A stretch of DNA of 64,000 bases from positions 496,001 to 560,000 of the forward strand of contig JANTUC010000005.1 in NCBI GenBank assembly GCA_026873275.1. Reading direction: 5' to 3'. A program made the position numbers and the translations under genes. The stretch comes from Pseudopithomyces maydicus (lineage: Eukaryota; Ascomycota; Dothideomycetes; Pleosporales; Didymosphaeriaceae). Under the pieces are notes generated by a model. That model did no database searches. It was not told the DNA's origin and worked only from the letters and a program-made list of their open reading frames with translations. Shown piece after piece: positions 24,122 to 36,438 of the stretch; positions within the stretch are counted from its first letter, which is position 1; each line of letters opens with the position of its first letter.

Positions 24122-24623
24122 TCACTTGAGCATACTATCCTTTACAGTAGTCCACTGGTTTGCTGCGACCCTCTGCAGAATTTCATGCTCTCTCGGCTTC
24201 ACAAACATCGGCTCCGTCTTCGCCAAGTATGGCTTGTAGTATTCTTTCTGAATTTGTACCTATATAACATTGGATCAGCTTGGCTCCTTCATGAGTTCCT
24301 TTCGCGCCCATGTAGACGTCGATTCACATAGCCGCGGCCATAGGTGTTGTCGGGTCGACTTTTTCCCTACTCTCGGCATTAAATGCGAACTTGACACGTA
24401 CCGAGGTCAACCACTCTAAACTCTGGTTCCAGTTTTCGACAAGTCGGATTTTTCCTGGCACATTGGGGTCTTGGTACATCTCGAAGAAGATGCATTCCGG
24501 CTCTGCGGTCACGGCGTCATAGGCTGGCTTGAAAGCTTCAAAGAAGGCATCAAGCTGGGCGGGATCGATGTGCAAGGTTACGTGGAGAGAGTAGCCAGGG
24601 CCAGTATAAGGTTCAGAGGACAT
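24122..24623 (-). CDS. Small ABM-fold (dimeric alpha-beta barrel) protein
   Basis: A 119-residue protein of the antibiotic-biosynthesis-monooxygenase-like fold (YgiN/ABM type), usually a small quinone- or polyketide-acting oxygenase or a protein of unknown catalysis. Exons are 24623-24402 and 24259-24122, separated by a 142 bp intron, long for this window. Exon 1 gives the first strand and helix (LHVTLHIDPAQLDAFFEAF) and the 'ECIFFEMYQDPNVPGKIRLVENW' core. Exon 2, outside the obvious open frame, supplies VQIQKEYYKPYLAKTEPMF and the end of the barrel, which the family requires. The upstream in-frame codon at 24629 is TTG, so ATG at 24623 is used. Substrate unknown. Confidence 0.8.
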
Positions 24624-25930
24624 TTTCAAGAATGTTTAGCGATCGAGCAAGGCAAGTGGGCGTACGGAGTGCTTTCGTGTGGATGTATGGCGAGATTCAA
24701 ATATGTAGAATACTGCAGTGGCATTGCCAGGCGGTATATATACCTTCAGCACCGGCGCCGTACCAGGGTAATACGCTGTGGTAAATCTTTTTGTTGTGAC
24801 TATGCCTTCTTTGATTACGCCGTCAACGATGAGAGGATGCGACTATGCCACATTACGGCAGCAATGCGTGAGCACAACAATGGGTCGGCGTAAGCATCGC
24901 ATCCTTCCTGAGCTAGCTAGCTAGCAGCATGGCAAAACAGATGTTTGGTCAGCACAAATGTAATTAACCACGCCCGTCACCTCAGCTGTTCTAGTTCCGG
25001 TTAGCTACTTCTTGAACACCATTAATGATTAAGGTGGGGTTTGATTGGAGCCCCGGAGCCTTAACGTTGTGGTCGAGGTCATAGCCGATTATAGAGAAGT
25101 CATGACTAGCTAGATGCAGCGAATAGTCTGGTCTCTGCTCTAATTTTGTACTTCTACACTGATTGCATGATCGAGGCTCCACCTCATGGTAAACGCACCT
25201 GTTAGACTACGAGGAAACTTCAAATGGAAAACTTAGCGATGGGGGACCAGTATAATTTCCATGCGAGCATGACCGCAGAAGTGTGGGGGCGCCCGGCCCA
25301 AAAGTCTGTTGTACTTGGCCAGGACATGTACTTCGACAAAACGTGAGCTTTCACTCGCGAATAGAACCACGGATCCTCGTATTTTGCTAATCTAAACGGG
25401 GTGAAATTGCCCAGTCGCAAAATCAAGCAGTCAGGTCGTGGTTCGCAAGAGAGCTAGGATGCATGCGATTAGCTCTGGAAAGCTAGTACCTCCAGAGATG
25501 CGCAATGTTGTCAACTCACAAACGACGACAAGCAGAGCGGGCAATTGAAAATGACTGCTACATTCCGGGTCACATTTTGAAAGACAATTTTGGTCTTTGA
25601 TACCCAAATCTACCATAAACGTCTCGGTTCTCTGCATTCACCCTCTAGATTCCTATAGTTCGACTCACACGCTCACATCCAAACTCGAGCAAAGCAGCAG
25701 CGCCATTCGTCCGAATTCGCGAACGCAATTTCTCCGGCACGAACATCGAAACCGCAAAGCGCCCTCACGCTCTGGAGAGGCGCGATGATCATCTTGGAAA
25801 GAGAGATGCGGAGCCCCGCATGGTTCCTGGATTCGGGGTAAATAGGTCCGGAACCGTCTTGGCCGTGATTATATTAAACATTCGCGACTTTTGCAATTGA
25901 AAGGGTACCTCAGCTACGCACCTCGCCATC
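24624..25930. other. Intergenic region
   Basis: About 1.3 kb without a recognisable gene; it separates the ABM-fold gene from the GH43 gene. Open frames are short and contradictory between strands. Confidence 0.45.
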
Positions 25931-27495
25931 ATGTATATTTCCGGGCTGTCGGCGCGTCTTTTGTTGGTCGCTGGGCTGGCGAATGCGAAATGGATTGTAC
26001 CGGGTGCACGGTGGCGGGATACCAAGGGTGGCCTTGTGAACGCACATGCTGGGTGCGTGACTGTTGATGAAGAGTCCGGGAAGTTCTTCTTGTTTGGAGA
26101 GTACAAGGTGGAGGGGCAGGTGGAGGGTGGTGGAGTCTCGGTGTACAGCTCGGATGATCTTGCGACATGGGAACCGCATGGAAAGGCTCTGGGTAGGTTA
26201 TCGCATCGAGCCGATATGAGGACAAGAACTGAGTATGAAACAGAATCCATTGAAGGGCATCCGTACCTCGACCCGAAAATGATCATTCAGAGACCGAAAG
26301 TCGTCTACAGCGAGGCCACGGAGAAATATCACGTATGTTCATTTTTGGTTCAACAAAAAAGTTCACCCGCTCACAGAAACAGATGTTTTGGCATGCGGAC
26401 AACTCTACATATGGACTACTTCTTCAAGGTTTCGCCCAATCTGACAACATCACCGGTCCCTACAGTTTTGTCGACGCAACGGCTCCTCTGGGCAACTGGT
26501 CGCAAGATTATGGCCTCTTCACGGACTACAAGGATGGTAGATCGTACGCCCTGTACTCCAACGGCGACCGCAAAGAAGGTCGCGATGTCTACTTGACTAG
26601 CTATAATGACAACAAGACCGCGCTCGACGAAGTCGTGCACCGCTTCGACAAATTCGATCTCGAAGCCCCCACCATCATTCAAACGGAGAAGAGCTACTTC
26701 GCCCTGATGAGCCACAAGACCGGATACAGACCAAACAACGTCGTCGCCTTTCGTGCTGACAAACTAAGCGGACCCTGGTCCCAGCCGTTCATTGTCTCTC
26801 CGCTCAACACGCGGACGTACAACTCGCAGTCTGGCTTTAGTCTGCGCATCAAAGGCCGGAAGCAGACAACTTATCTGTACCTCGGAGACCAATGGGACTC
26901 GAATTCACTCTGGGAGAGCCGATACATCTGGCTACCTATTTCCATCGATGAGAAAAAGAAGTCTCTATCAGTAGACTGGCACGACGTTTACGATCTCAAC
27001 GTCAAGACCGGCGAATACCGTCCTATCCGCGGAACCACTTACCAAGCCGCTTCTGCGAAGAGCGTGGGGAGTGCCTTTGTGCAAGAAGCTTCCTTCACCG
27101 ATACTGGCGTCATTCTGGCTGGTATCTATGGCAATGATTCCACGGTGACGTTCTCTGATGTGCAGGGAAATGGTGCGAAAGATGGACAGTGGGTCTCCTT
27201 CTACTACCAGAACACAGATGATATGGGCTTCGGCGACCAACCAGGAGGTAGCCCGGATCGCATTGGTGGAAGCTGGCAGCTAAGACGCATCGCAAGTGTG
27301 GTAGTAAATGGAGACAAGCAGAATGTCGAGACTCTGTACCAGAGGGATACGCATAAGGGTATCATTCTCAGCACGCCGCTCAAGCTGAAGTTAAAGAAGG
27401 GAAAGAACACCATCACAATTGGTGGGCTGAACAACGGCTTTGATGTCAAGGGTGCGGACATTGAGAAGATTGTGGTATACCCACCCGAGTCGTAG
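25931..27495 (+). CDS. Secreted GH43 glycosidase with C-terminal CBM35-like domain
   Basis: Probable extracellular exo-beta-1,3-galactanase-type enzyme (GH43 subfamily 24 look) acting on arabinogalactan side chains. Exons are 25931-26192, 26244-26332 and 26383-27495 (487 aa). Residues 1-19 form a signal peptide ending near ANA|KW. The five-blade propeller follows with FWHADNSTYGLLLQG, APLGNWSQDYGLFTDYKDG and the acid/base-bearing 'FDLEAPTII' motif. From about residue 350 a beta-sandwich resembling CBM35 appears (GQWVSFYYQNTDD, then GKNTITIGGLNNG). Intron 1 is 51 bp and in frame, so an unspliced transcript would also read through; the homology pattern favours splicing. Intron 2 removes a frame-breaking stretch and joins KYH directly to MFWHADNS. 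Galactan specificity is inference. Confidence 0.85.
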
Positions 27496-28891
27496 CCTGA
27501 GGTCTTGCAGACACCTAATGGTATGGTTGGCATTAAATATTATACCGTTACCCAATTTTATCAAAAGGATAATAGTGAGTTCATCTTCACGCACTTGCAA
27601 TAACTATATTAGATAACAGCCACCGCTGCACGCAATATCTATGGCAAATCCCACTTCGTCCCCATCTCACTGCCATAGCCCATCACGGGTACCCTCATAC
27701 TATCATTCCCAACTCATAACCCTGCCTCCACCCGGAATCAAGCCCGCGTCCCCATTCCACTGGAATCATCATCTTCAGGATCAACCAACCTCAACAAACC
27801 CTTTGCCCTATCGGCTCCATCCCGCCTTACGAACTACGCCGCGCCCCTGCATGCTCCGTGTACCATCCCACCGGACAAGACAACGCCCCCTCTACCCACG
27901 CCGCATGCACCCACCCGTCCCGACCGATCAGCACCCCAGCGCCATCTATATCGCAGCATACATATACGTATACGTGTGGACGACGTGGGCCAGGGAGCTG
28001 ATCACGTGCAACGAGCGAGCCGTGCCACAGCAGCGGTGGACTCCAGTGAAGCAAAGCGCCCAAATACACGCTTTATATACAACGATCCGAATAGCCCCAC
28101 AGTATTACACATGTACAAAGCATATGTATGTACCCACATGCTTACATACACCACCCCCACGCCCGCCGCCTTGCTCCTACATAATACCCACTCGCATAAC
28201 CACTCACCCACCCCTCAACCGGAAGCCTTACATTCCGGCCTAAGGCCAATAGATCCATACGAACGCACACAAATACGTATCAAACTGAACGTACGAGCCT
28301 CACGCCAGACGTCCAGCTTTGTTTCACCCACGCACGTGCCTGTCAGTACTCCAGGGCTTAGGTGAGCGAGAATATGCTTCGGAAAGACCTCAGGCCGACG
28401 TAGCGAGGAGCAAAGAGCAAGGCAAGGCACATGACATATGACATGTTGACGGGTGACATGGACTGAGGGGTGGCGCTTGGCGCTTGGCGCTTAGGGGAAG
28501 TGCCGGACTTGTGAAGCTTTTCGGGTTTCGCTGTGGTGGTTCACGTGCGGGTGCGGCGCTTGGCTGGGTGAGATGTGCAGAGTTGATTGAAGCGAGTGAG
28601 AGGAGCACAGAGCAAGAGATTTTATGTAGATGAATATGATCGATGATGCATTGCGCTAAAAGAGGTACATACGATGCGTAACGTGCTCGTGTCGTATAGT
28701 ATACTAAAAACATACAAAAGTTGTGTGAACAAAGTCCACTACTCAAGGAAAGCGGCGTTGGGATTTCCAATTCATGCCAGGACGACTCTCTGTCTCGTGA
28801 GCCTGTTATATCATACTGCTCAGCTAAACTCCACACTTCATTTCTACAAGGAATAAACCAAGGATATCTCAAACACCGAACCCGCAAAGCA
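27496..28891. other. Intergenic region
   Basis: About 1.4 kb between convergent 3' ends. It is C-rich on the plus strand around 27640-28250 and contains tandem ggcgctt units near 28473-28496, but no recognisable gene. Confidence 0.45.
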
Positions 28892-30690
28892 CTAGAAATG
28901 CTCCTTCCAAAACTTGAAGTTGACCTCCTGGCATCGTGCCAGCTTACACGCCTTCTTAATGTCGCGAGCTGCCACGTTAGGACCGCAGAAGTACACACCA
29001 ACGTCTGTGCGTAGCGTGCTCTCCAAGCCACCAATGTATGTCCTGTCGATGATACCATCGCGCATGCCGCAGAGCAAGCGCTGGAAGTCGGGACGTCCAA
29101 AGTTAGTTCGCGACTTGAGTTCGGTAAGCGGGTCCTTGTCTGTTCCGACCGAGTTGAGAACGATGTTCTGTGCGGTGTTGGAATCGATCTTCTGTGTGAG
29201 GTATGTGTGAATGCGCAGGAACTGCTCGTTCTCAGGGCCACCCATGGACTGCGCTTCGAGGGAGGAAAGCAGCGTCTGGAACCATTCGAATGACGAGGTG
29301 TCCTTGCAAACCCAAATGAATTCGACTCTGCGAAGACGCTTAGGTGGGTTGGGGCTCAGGCGCATGTGGTAGATAGATTTGAGGATGGAGGCCCAGGGAG
29401 TGACACCAATACCGGTACCAATGAGCACGGCGATTTCGTTCTCGAACACATCCTCGGCGGGGGCTCCGTAAGGTCCGTCGATGCGGAGAGCAGGCATCTT
29501 CTGGCCGTGCTGAAGCGCGATCTCATACATACCCATGGGGTCGAGATCGTCGTAGAGCTTAGATTGCGACTGGCCGGCACCAAGAGCGTCGGCAAGAGCG
29601 CGAGTAAAGTCACCAACCTGGCGAACGTGCACCGAAATGTACGGATCCTGGGGGCAGGAGGTAATGGTAAAGGGATGCCACTGGTGGTAGCTGACTTCCG
29701 GGCAGTTGAGGAACAACCACTGTCCAGGCTTGTACTTCATGCTGGGCTTGGTGAACTGAATCTCGACGGCGTCTATTATTTGTTAGCTGTTGTACGTCAA
29801 ATTTCGACTGTTCACTTACCATAGGGGTGGCGGACGACCTTGACGATTTGAGTTTGCCTTCGGCATCTGACCTCGCGGTAAAGACGATCAAGCAAGTACA
29901 GACCACCTCCGAAAAGCTCCCATCGCCATCCTTCGTATCCAATGCAGTGGGTCCAGAAGTTGGCGTCGTCGAATGGCGAGAATGGTGCCGCGGAGTCACG
30001 CACGAAACAGCTAGTCGCGTGGGTGTACATGCCGAGAAGGAAGGGGATGAACAGGTGGTGAGTGTACCAGAAAGTCTCGAAAGACTGCTGACGGATCCTG
30101 TGATGGGCCGTAGTGTAGATGAGAAGCATGCATAGCAGCATGATGTGTCCAGTGATACCACCAGCTTCTGTGTAATGAATCTGGAGAGCGATCTGGGGAC
30201 GCACTTGGGTTCTCTCGACGTTGAAGAAGCTGTAGTGGTTAGCAACTGTGTGGTGCAATTACGACATTGAACATACTTGACATAATGCGCTGATGTGTGG
30301 AGCACAGTGAACAACAGCATAGCATATGCGACTTGTCGGTGGAACCACATAGACTCATCCAGAGGTAGCCATCTGATTTTGGGTCGGATCATTCGTAGCA
30401 AGTTCCTGCACATGGGCATGACAATGACCATGGTGTCTACCGACAACACCAGACCTGCACCACGAGAGATCCAAACGGAGAACTGGAGCGCGTTCAAAGG
30501 CGCAAGTCGCGCATCACCTTGTTGTTTCCACCTGTGCACCAGTCAGTCATCGGTCATGTGTTGCCATGCTCAGCGGCGAGACGCACCATCCTATACCGAA
30601 AATTGCCCAATGGAAACCCCAGAACAGAAAGTTGAACGCCAGCTTCTGTGGCGTGAAGAAGCCGCGCCATACTGATCCGCCTCCCGACAT
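28892..30690 (-). CDS. noxA: NADPH oxidase catalytic subunit NoxA/Nox1
   Basis: Transmembrane flavocytochrome that moves electrons from NADPH across the membrane to O2, producing superoxide that controls polarity, sexual development and hyphal fusion in filamentous fungi. Exons are 30690-30587, 30531-30277, 30229-29820 and 29772-28892 (549 aa, the usual NoxA length). Visible elements are six hydrophobic helices with paired His residues (HRQVAYAMLLFTVLHTSAHY; IYTTAHHRIRQQSFETFWYTHH), the FAD motif HPFTITS, NADPH-binding GTGIGVTPWASILKS and CGPNVAARDIKKAC, and the C-terminal Phe (KFWKEHF). The NH2-terminal MSGGGSVWRG and absence of EF-hands or a long extension separate it from NoxB and NoxC. 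Introns are 55, 47 and 47 bp. A NoxD-like gene lies 3.5 kb upstream, divergently transcribed. Confidence 0.95.
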
Positions 30691-33600
30691 GATTATTTTT
30701 CTCTTTCGAGTATTTAGAAATAGTACGATCTTATATCCTGTACCAGGCGCCCAGCAACAATCGAATTCACAGGACTGGCCGTTCAACGGTGATTACAAGA
30801 TATTAAAGACGGTAATGTGAATAAAAGCGAATGTCGACCGGAAGAGGAGTAACCCAGTCGACTTGCAACCCGGCCAGCCAGATACGAAGCGAAGTAAAGA
30901 ATGTCGGCGTCAAGCGACGGTGGGGAGAGAGTGAGATGTTGTAGGAGGGAGCGGAGGTAGAGATGACGACCAAGGCTTCCGGGAGCCCAGGGTTAAAGAG
31001 GGTAAGCTTTCGGTCCTCGCTAAGTGGCAGTGGTGCAGATCAGGTGGATCTCGGAAGAGCAGTGCGGTTTGGGTAGACGGCACACCGCGATGAAACCGGT
31101 AGGCTTGTTCGGAACGGGCGTGGCTCAAACCGTAGCCCCGATAGTTTGCTGCATAGAAGATGCAATAAGGTGGATTACAATTTGCAGCCTCCAAGGAAGG
31201 GAGTGCGATTCAGGCAGAGATGAAGCGAGGCGAAACCAAGAAAAGCTAGGCAGATGGTGTCGCTTCTTGGACGGGTCGTGGGAGAGTGTACGTGCGCCTA
31301 ATGTATGAGGAACGTCTCAAACCTGAAGCGACAGGCACAGAACCATTTTTTCCTTGGAGGGTATGCCTGATCGGGGAAATATGGAACGGTCCACCCTTGA
31401 ATATGCACGGCAATGCGGCAAAGCGCGCGGGAATACGGATGATGTTCACTGTGTGTGGTTGTTGGGGTCGTGCAGAGCGCGCTCGACAACCGCTCGGTTT
31501 TGGATGAGCAGATGGGTGTTGGCTGTCTGTCTTTGACAAATGTGCGTCCTGTCGGACCTGTCACTGTCTTGGTGACAGCTGCTCTTTTCTGGGGTGGTTT
31601 GAATTTTTCGTAGTCACTGGGACTGGGACGGGGGATTCGACGATATGCAGGGGTCGTCTGAGACAGTTCACGTTCGAGCTTGGACACCGTGCGTGTGGAG
31701 AGGCTTGCGGGCGCAGAACAGAAGAGCGTTATGACATGGAGGGGAGCAGTCCGAGTAACAGATGTTAGAGCACAAATCAAGGTGGCGATTGCGATGGCAG
31801 AAGTGAAGCCCAGGACATGTGTAGCATCAGGCAGTCGACCCACCACAACGCTGGTACGCGTGCTACCTTGCACGGATCCACATGAGGTGCATGGCTAAGA
31901 GGGCGCTGGGAAACATGTCGAAGGCTCGTTGGAGGCGCCGAGGCGTGCTGTCTCGCACAGAATCGATAATCCCAAGGCGTATGGGCGCTGTGGTTGGCAG
32001 CACGGTTTAGGAGGGGCTGGAGTTCGGGCGTGGCGTTGGGGGTCGAGCCAATCTGCTTGGGCTTGTAACCGCTCAGGACCCTGCGCTAAGCACCCCACAG
32101 CAAGCAAGCCAGGCGGTGAGCGGTGCCGTCCAGTATGGATCCGACCTCGAAATAGTTCTGCCCGCAACGATGGCACCTGGCCGCCATCGTGGCCACGCGA
32201 TAGCCGATTACCGTGCGAAGGGAAGAGTATATCGGGTGGGGCCTGCATTAGGGCTATCATGGCGATGGCGATAGACTCTAGCGACGTGATGGCGAGCTCC
32301 AGACGTCCTTAGCGGAAGGGCTTCGTGAAGCATCCTCTGTGCCTAAAGCGGGAGATGCCGTGCGTGCAAGATCTTGCGGTTCGGATCCTGCAGAATGAAC
32401 CGTGCTTACAGTAGCTTGACGAGAGCAGGATCAGATTGCTCAGATGGATGCAGGCGGGCCGAGTAGGAAGCGTAGGAATCATGGAGATAGATGCGCACAG
32501 AGCCAGATGCAACGTGAGGGCGCCGAGCAGCGTCCAGGTAGGTACTATCATGGAGCGAATATCCTTGGGGCGCAGATGGAGGCTATAGCTTGGCACAGAC
32601 ATTGAATAGAACTACGGTGCAGCAGTCACGTCTCGTATGGGGAAGCCGCGCTGAACTGGCAGCTCTTTCCTCCCATCATGCACTACCCGATTGGGACGGG
32701 AGGCTTGAAGCTGCTCCGTCACCACTCTCCGTGGCAGTTTGCTCTCCAACGGCGGCAGTTAGAAAACAACATCAGGCCATTGTTTGAGGCAATGATCTCT
32801 CGTGCAGTGTAGACGGGCTGCAGACGGCCTGCAGGTGCCATCTCCACGCGTTCGCGAAGCCTGTCATGGAAGCTTGACAGCCGCTGTAGCAAACAACATC
32901 ATACGACACTCGATCAGTATCAGACCATATTGTTTTGACAGCTCTTGTCAAGCTCATGCCTGACCCGTTGTCGCGGATGGCAGCCACCGTCTTCATGCCT
33001 GACTGCCAACCCTGCAGTTCTGATGTAAACTTCGTCGTACGATGTTGTTTGATGCTCCTGCAATGATCTGCTTGGGGTGCAGCGGCAGAGCACAGCAGGT
33101 GTACAGAGAGCCGGATCCAGTGCGTCCCGCTAGACGGAGGCATCCTCGAGCCGGATCTGAGGCATCCGACACGGGCCAATGGCGCCTTTGGGACTGCGGG
33201 TGGAGACGACCAACTGGGAGAGTCATGGCGATGGCGGCGAGCGCGCAGACACGATACGATAGTCGACGGGCAGCGCGTGCTAGAGAAGTGCCGAGTGAGA
33301 TTTTTCCCTCTGCTCCCGTCCCAGTCACTCACCGCATCGACCTAGCACGCCGTAGTCCGCCAGGCGATGGAGTCGCACGTGGGGGGTGAGCACCTGGGCA
33401 GAATGCCATGGCGTCTCGACTGGCCGTGTTGGAAATACCGGTGCGAGGTCGCCCTCCGCCATGGACGAACCAGACATCGATCCGGGACAACCGAGCGATC
33501 TCACACCACGGGAATTCCTTGGGACGTCTTCGCCAGCAGCCACGTGACGGATGGGTAGAGCGAGAGGCCCTGGCAGGGGCGGGTGCGGGCGCTCACTGGC

Positions 33601-34197
33601 TGGGTGCATGCGTGCGGCTACAGGCCGGTGCTGGTGGCTGCAGGCAGTGGGCAGGGGGCAGCCGAAAGCTGGCACAACACACGCATCAGCACCCCCGTCG
33701 CAGCCAATGGCCGCCCGCTCGCACAGGCTGCGGGGTGCGACAGCGGCTACAGAGGAGCGCATCCCAGCACCCATCGCCCCAGCGCATAAGGTCGCTCTAC
33801 CTTTATGGCCGCGACATCCTCCCCATCCATCATCGTGACACGCCTGCCGTAGCATAACCTCACCCTTTCTGCCTCGAACACTGCCTGAGCCCTCTGCTCC
33901 ACCGTCGCAGGACGGCCTCAGCCTGCAATCGTCGACTTCCGTGCCTGAGTCTCATCTGATCGCCGCTTGAACCGCACTAACCAGAAACCGCCCTGCTTGT
34001 GACGAACGCCTCGACGCCTGGGTATAACAAAACCCACTCCCGCCCTGGGCTGCCAGTTGCTCTCTGGTCTGTAGCTACTGGTAGCTCGCTGCGCGATACA
34101 GTCGTTTACTTTCTGTTCTCTTCTTCTCTTGCCGCCGGGTCGGTCTTCTACCTCGTCCTTTCTTTTATAATACCATCTTTTGGAGAGAGCCGGAGCC
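30691..34197. other. 3.5 kb region between noxA and the NoxD-like gene
   Basis: Contains the promoters of both divergent genes. Many open frames of 60-190 codons occur on both strands, but none shows a domain, a consistent exon chain or a frame preferred over its overlaps, so no gene is called. A small lineage-specific gene cannot be excluded. Confidence 0.45.
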
Positions 34198-34737
34198 ATG
34201 GGAAAGTTAATCAAGAACCACTGGGCGCGTTTGGTCATCCTGACTGCCGCTGCTTGTGCGTATATCCCGAGCATGCTGTATGGTGTGCAATCAACTGACC
34301 CGCCTCCAGACCAAATATGCGCTGCCATTGAAGCCTTCTTCTGGCCCAAGATCTTCTGGGACTTCCTCACCAAGAACCTCGACGGCGCCGTCAAGCCTAT
34401 TCCTGCCCTGCAAATCATCAACATCCTCATGGGCGTGCTGGGTCTGGCCTGGGAATGGCCCATTGGACTGCTTGCCGGTAGCGGACTCCACCGATCAATC
34501 GAAGCCCGTCTTGTCGTCTACCCCATCAGCGCCTTGGTCGCCCTCCTGATATACCAGGGCACGAACGCCGGTCTTTACTACATCGTCGGCATGATTGCGT
34601 ATTTCTGGGCCTACAGCGAAGGCGAGGTACGCTCTTCTTTCCCCTGCACCCATCTATCTATCCGTACTAACATGCCAAAGGTTGTCTGCCCTGAACCATG
34701 GACCCTTCCCAAGCGCGGCTCTACCCGCCGACTATAG
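34198..34737 (+). CDS. noxD: PRO41/IDC1/NoxD-like small membrane protein
   Basis: Four-helix ER/membrane protein resembling Sordaria PRO41, Podospora IDC1 and Botrytis NoxD, which are needed for NoxA/Nox1 function and proposed as a p22phox counterpart. Exons are 34198-34255, 34310-34626 and 34681-34737 (143 aa). Intron 1 (54 bp) is in frame and would be missed by simple ORF calling; removing it joins ILTAAAY to QICAAIEAFFWPKIFWD, the first conserved stretch. Other marks are DGAVKPIPALQIINILMG, AWEWPIGLLAGSGLHRSIEAR, YQGTNAGLYYIVGMIAYFWA and the C-terminal 'CPEPWTLPKRG' tail. The assignment rests on remembered family motifs and the match in length and layout; proximity to noxA fits it. Confidence 0.8.
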   Translation: MGKLIKNHWARLVILTAAACAYIPSMLYGVQSTDPPPDQICAAIEAFFWPKIFWDFLTKNLDGAVKPIPALQIINILMGVLGLAWEWPIGLLAGSGLHRSIEARLVVYPISALVALLIYQGTNAGLYYIVGMIAYFWAYSEGEVRSSFPCTHLSIRTNMPKVVCPEPWTLPKRGSTRRL

Positions 34738-36438
34738 ACTTGTTATTCTACCCGACACTTGCTTTCTCAGTCGATGATTCCTCTTGCACAGCGGGCACCA
34801 TTCTACAGCACTGATCCACTCAACGATACCATTTCTCTCTCTCTCCCTACCATTTACCCGCTCCGCGATGCCTGCGCGGAAGGCCTTTGGCAGCATGATC
34901 CCCCGGAGCAAGCCGGCATGCAAAATTTACTCGTCACGATAAGCGTGTTCTTTATTTTCCACAAAACGGTAACCTCTTTACCGCGCGGGACGTACTGCAC
35001 TCCTGCTCTGTAGCACTATCATGATACAAACATACAATACATTACTAAACAATGCAATATAACTGCTACTATGCTACTACTCCACGTGTGTGTCGTGTCA
35101 AGGCATTGATCAGAGCCCCTTGAGTGCATGTGCGATGCTGGTCCTGAGGCAGCTTGGCTCGTTCGTGTGTCGGACCCTAGGCGCTCCAGGCACGGGGGTT
35201 TCAGGCAGGAGGGTTTGCACATGCATACGTACACGCACCCTCGTACGTATCTTCCTCCGTACACAGCTACGTATGTACATGGAAACCTGCCTTGACGTAT
35301 CCACTTCCCATCGTGATCTCATCTGTACCCAAATGCATGCACGTGTATGCGCATCTACCTAACCTATTTTCCATTCCCTCGCCTACCACCCTACCCTACC
35401 CATCCGAGCCTCGCTCCGCCCAGCCCCAAAACCCACACACACCTTCACCACAGCCTCACCGCAGCCCCAAACCTGCATGCAATAGCGGAAGGAGGCGGCG
35501 AACGGGCGGGTAGGCGGACGGGTAAGCGGACGGGTAAGCGGGTGACGCTGCATTTGGGGTCCTATTCTTTATTTTCCAATCCACACATGCATGCATACCT
35601 GCATGCTTTCATATCGAAAGGTCAGATATAGCACATATCCTGCGCCCTGTGCTACGCTGTGCTGTGCTACATACGTGTGCTGGGTGTGCTGTGTTGCCCC
35701 AGCCACGGTGATTGCTGCGATCGATTTCATGTGGGTGTGTGGTACTGGGAGGGTGAGTGGACGGAGGTAGGTGATGTGTGTGCGCGTGTGTATATTGATG
35801 GGGGTATTGCAGGGTTTCATTGGGGTATGCAGGTGGATGGGATTTTATGCAGGGTGTACGAGTATTGGTGGTGTGTGCTGCTGTGTTACGGGGCCAGGGC
35901 AGGAACGTCGTGATGAGCTGCTAATTCGAGGTGAATTTAGATTGTGCGCTACTTGGCGTCGTAAATTGAATTGCAATCCAGGGAAGTCCGGAAAGTATAT
36001 GCTTGGATTGATAGCAGGGTAGTAAAGTGTGTGGATAGATATGTAGGTGGGTGCACCGGGGATGGCTCGAGGGTTTCGTGAAATTTTAGAGGAAAGAGAT
36101 GGGATGAAAACATCTATAATGTTTCGTGATGTGCTACATGATTGATCAGTATTCGTTCTACCAGTCTTATTGACATTGATGAGAATGAAGACCATCCATT
36201 TAGGTTGTCGAAAAAACGTTGGGGTGCATACAATTGCCATGATGTTGCATGATAATCTTGAAAAGGCCGCGCACAGTGAATCGGTATGATAATTTTCAAT
36301 TCGGAAATCCACTTGTATGCACATTCCAAAAATAGCCTTGGTTGGAAGATGACATGCACACCTTCTGAATCCCCTAGTAAGTCACTACGAAAAATCCTCA
36401 GCTCACTCTCAAACCTCCCATATCCCCTTCCATCCATC
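34738..36438. other. Intergenic region with simple repeats
   Basis: No gene supported. It holds a short GC tandem array (ggcggacgggtaagc-like units, about 35507-35546) and GT/CA-rich tracts around 35640-35870. Confidence 0.45.

Noticed and set aside
28390..29241. 283-codon minus-strand frame overlapping noxA
   Set aside because: It overlaps the terminal noxA exon in another frame and shows no domain.
31298..31873. 191-codon minus-strand frame between noxA and the NoxD-like gene
   Set aside because: No domain or exon chain, an overlapping frame exists on the other strand, and composition is not coding-like.
33325..33857. Overlapping 149- to 176-codon frames on both strands
   Set aside because: Equal support on both strands in a GC-rich region and no recognisable motif.
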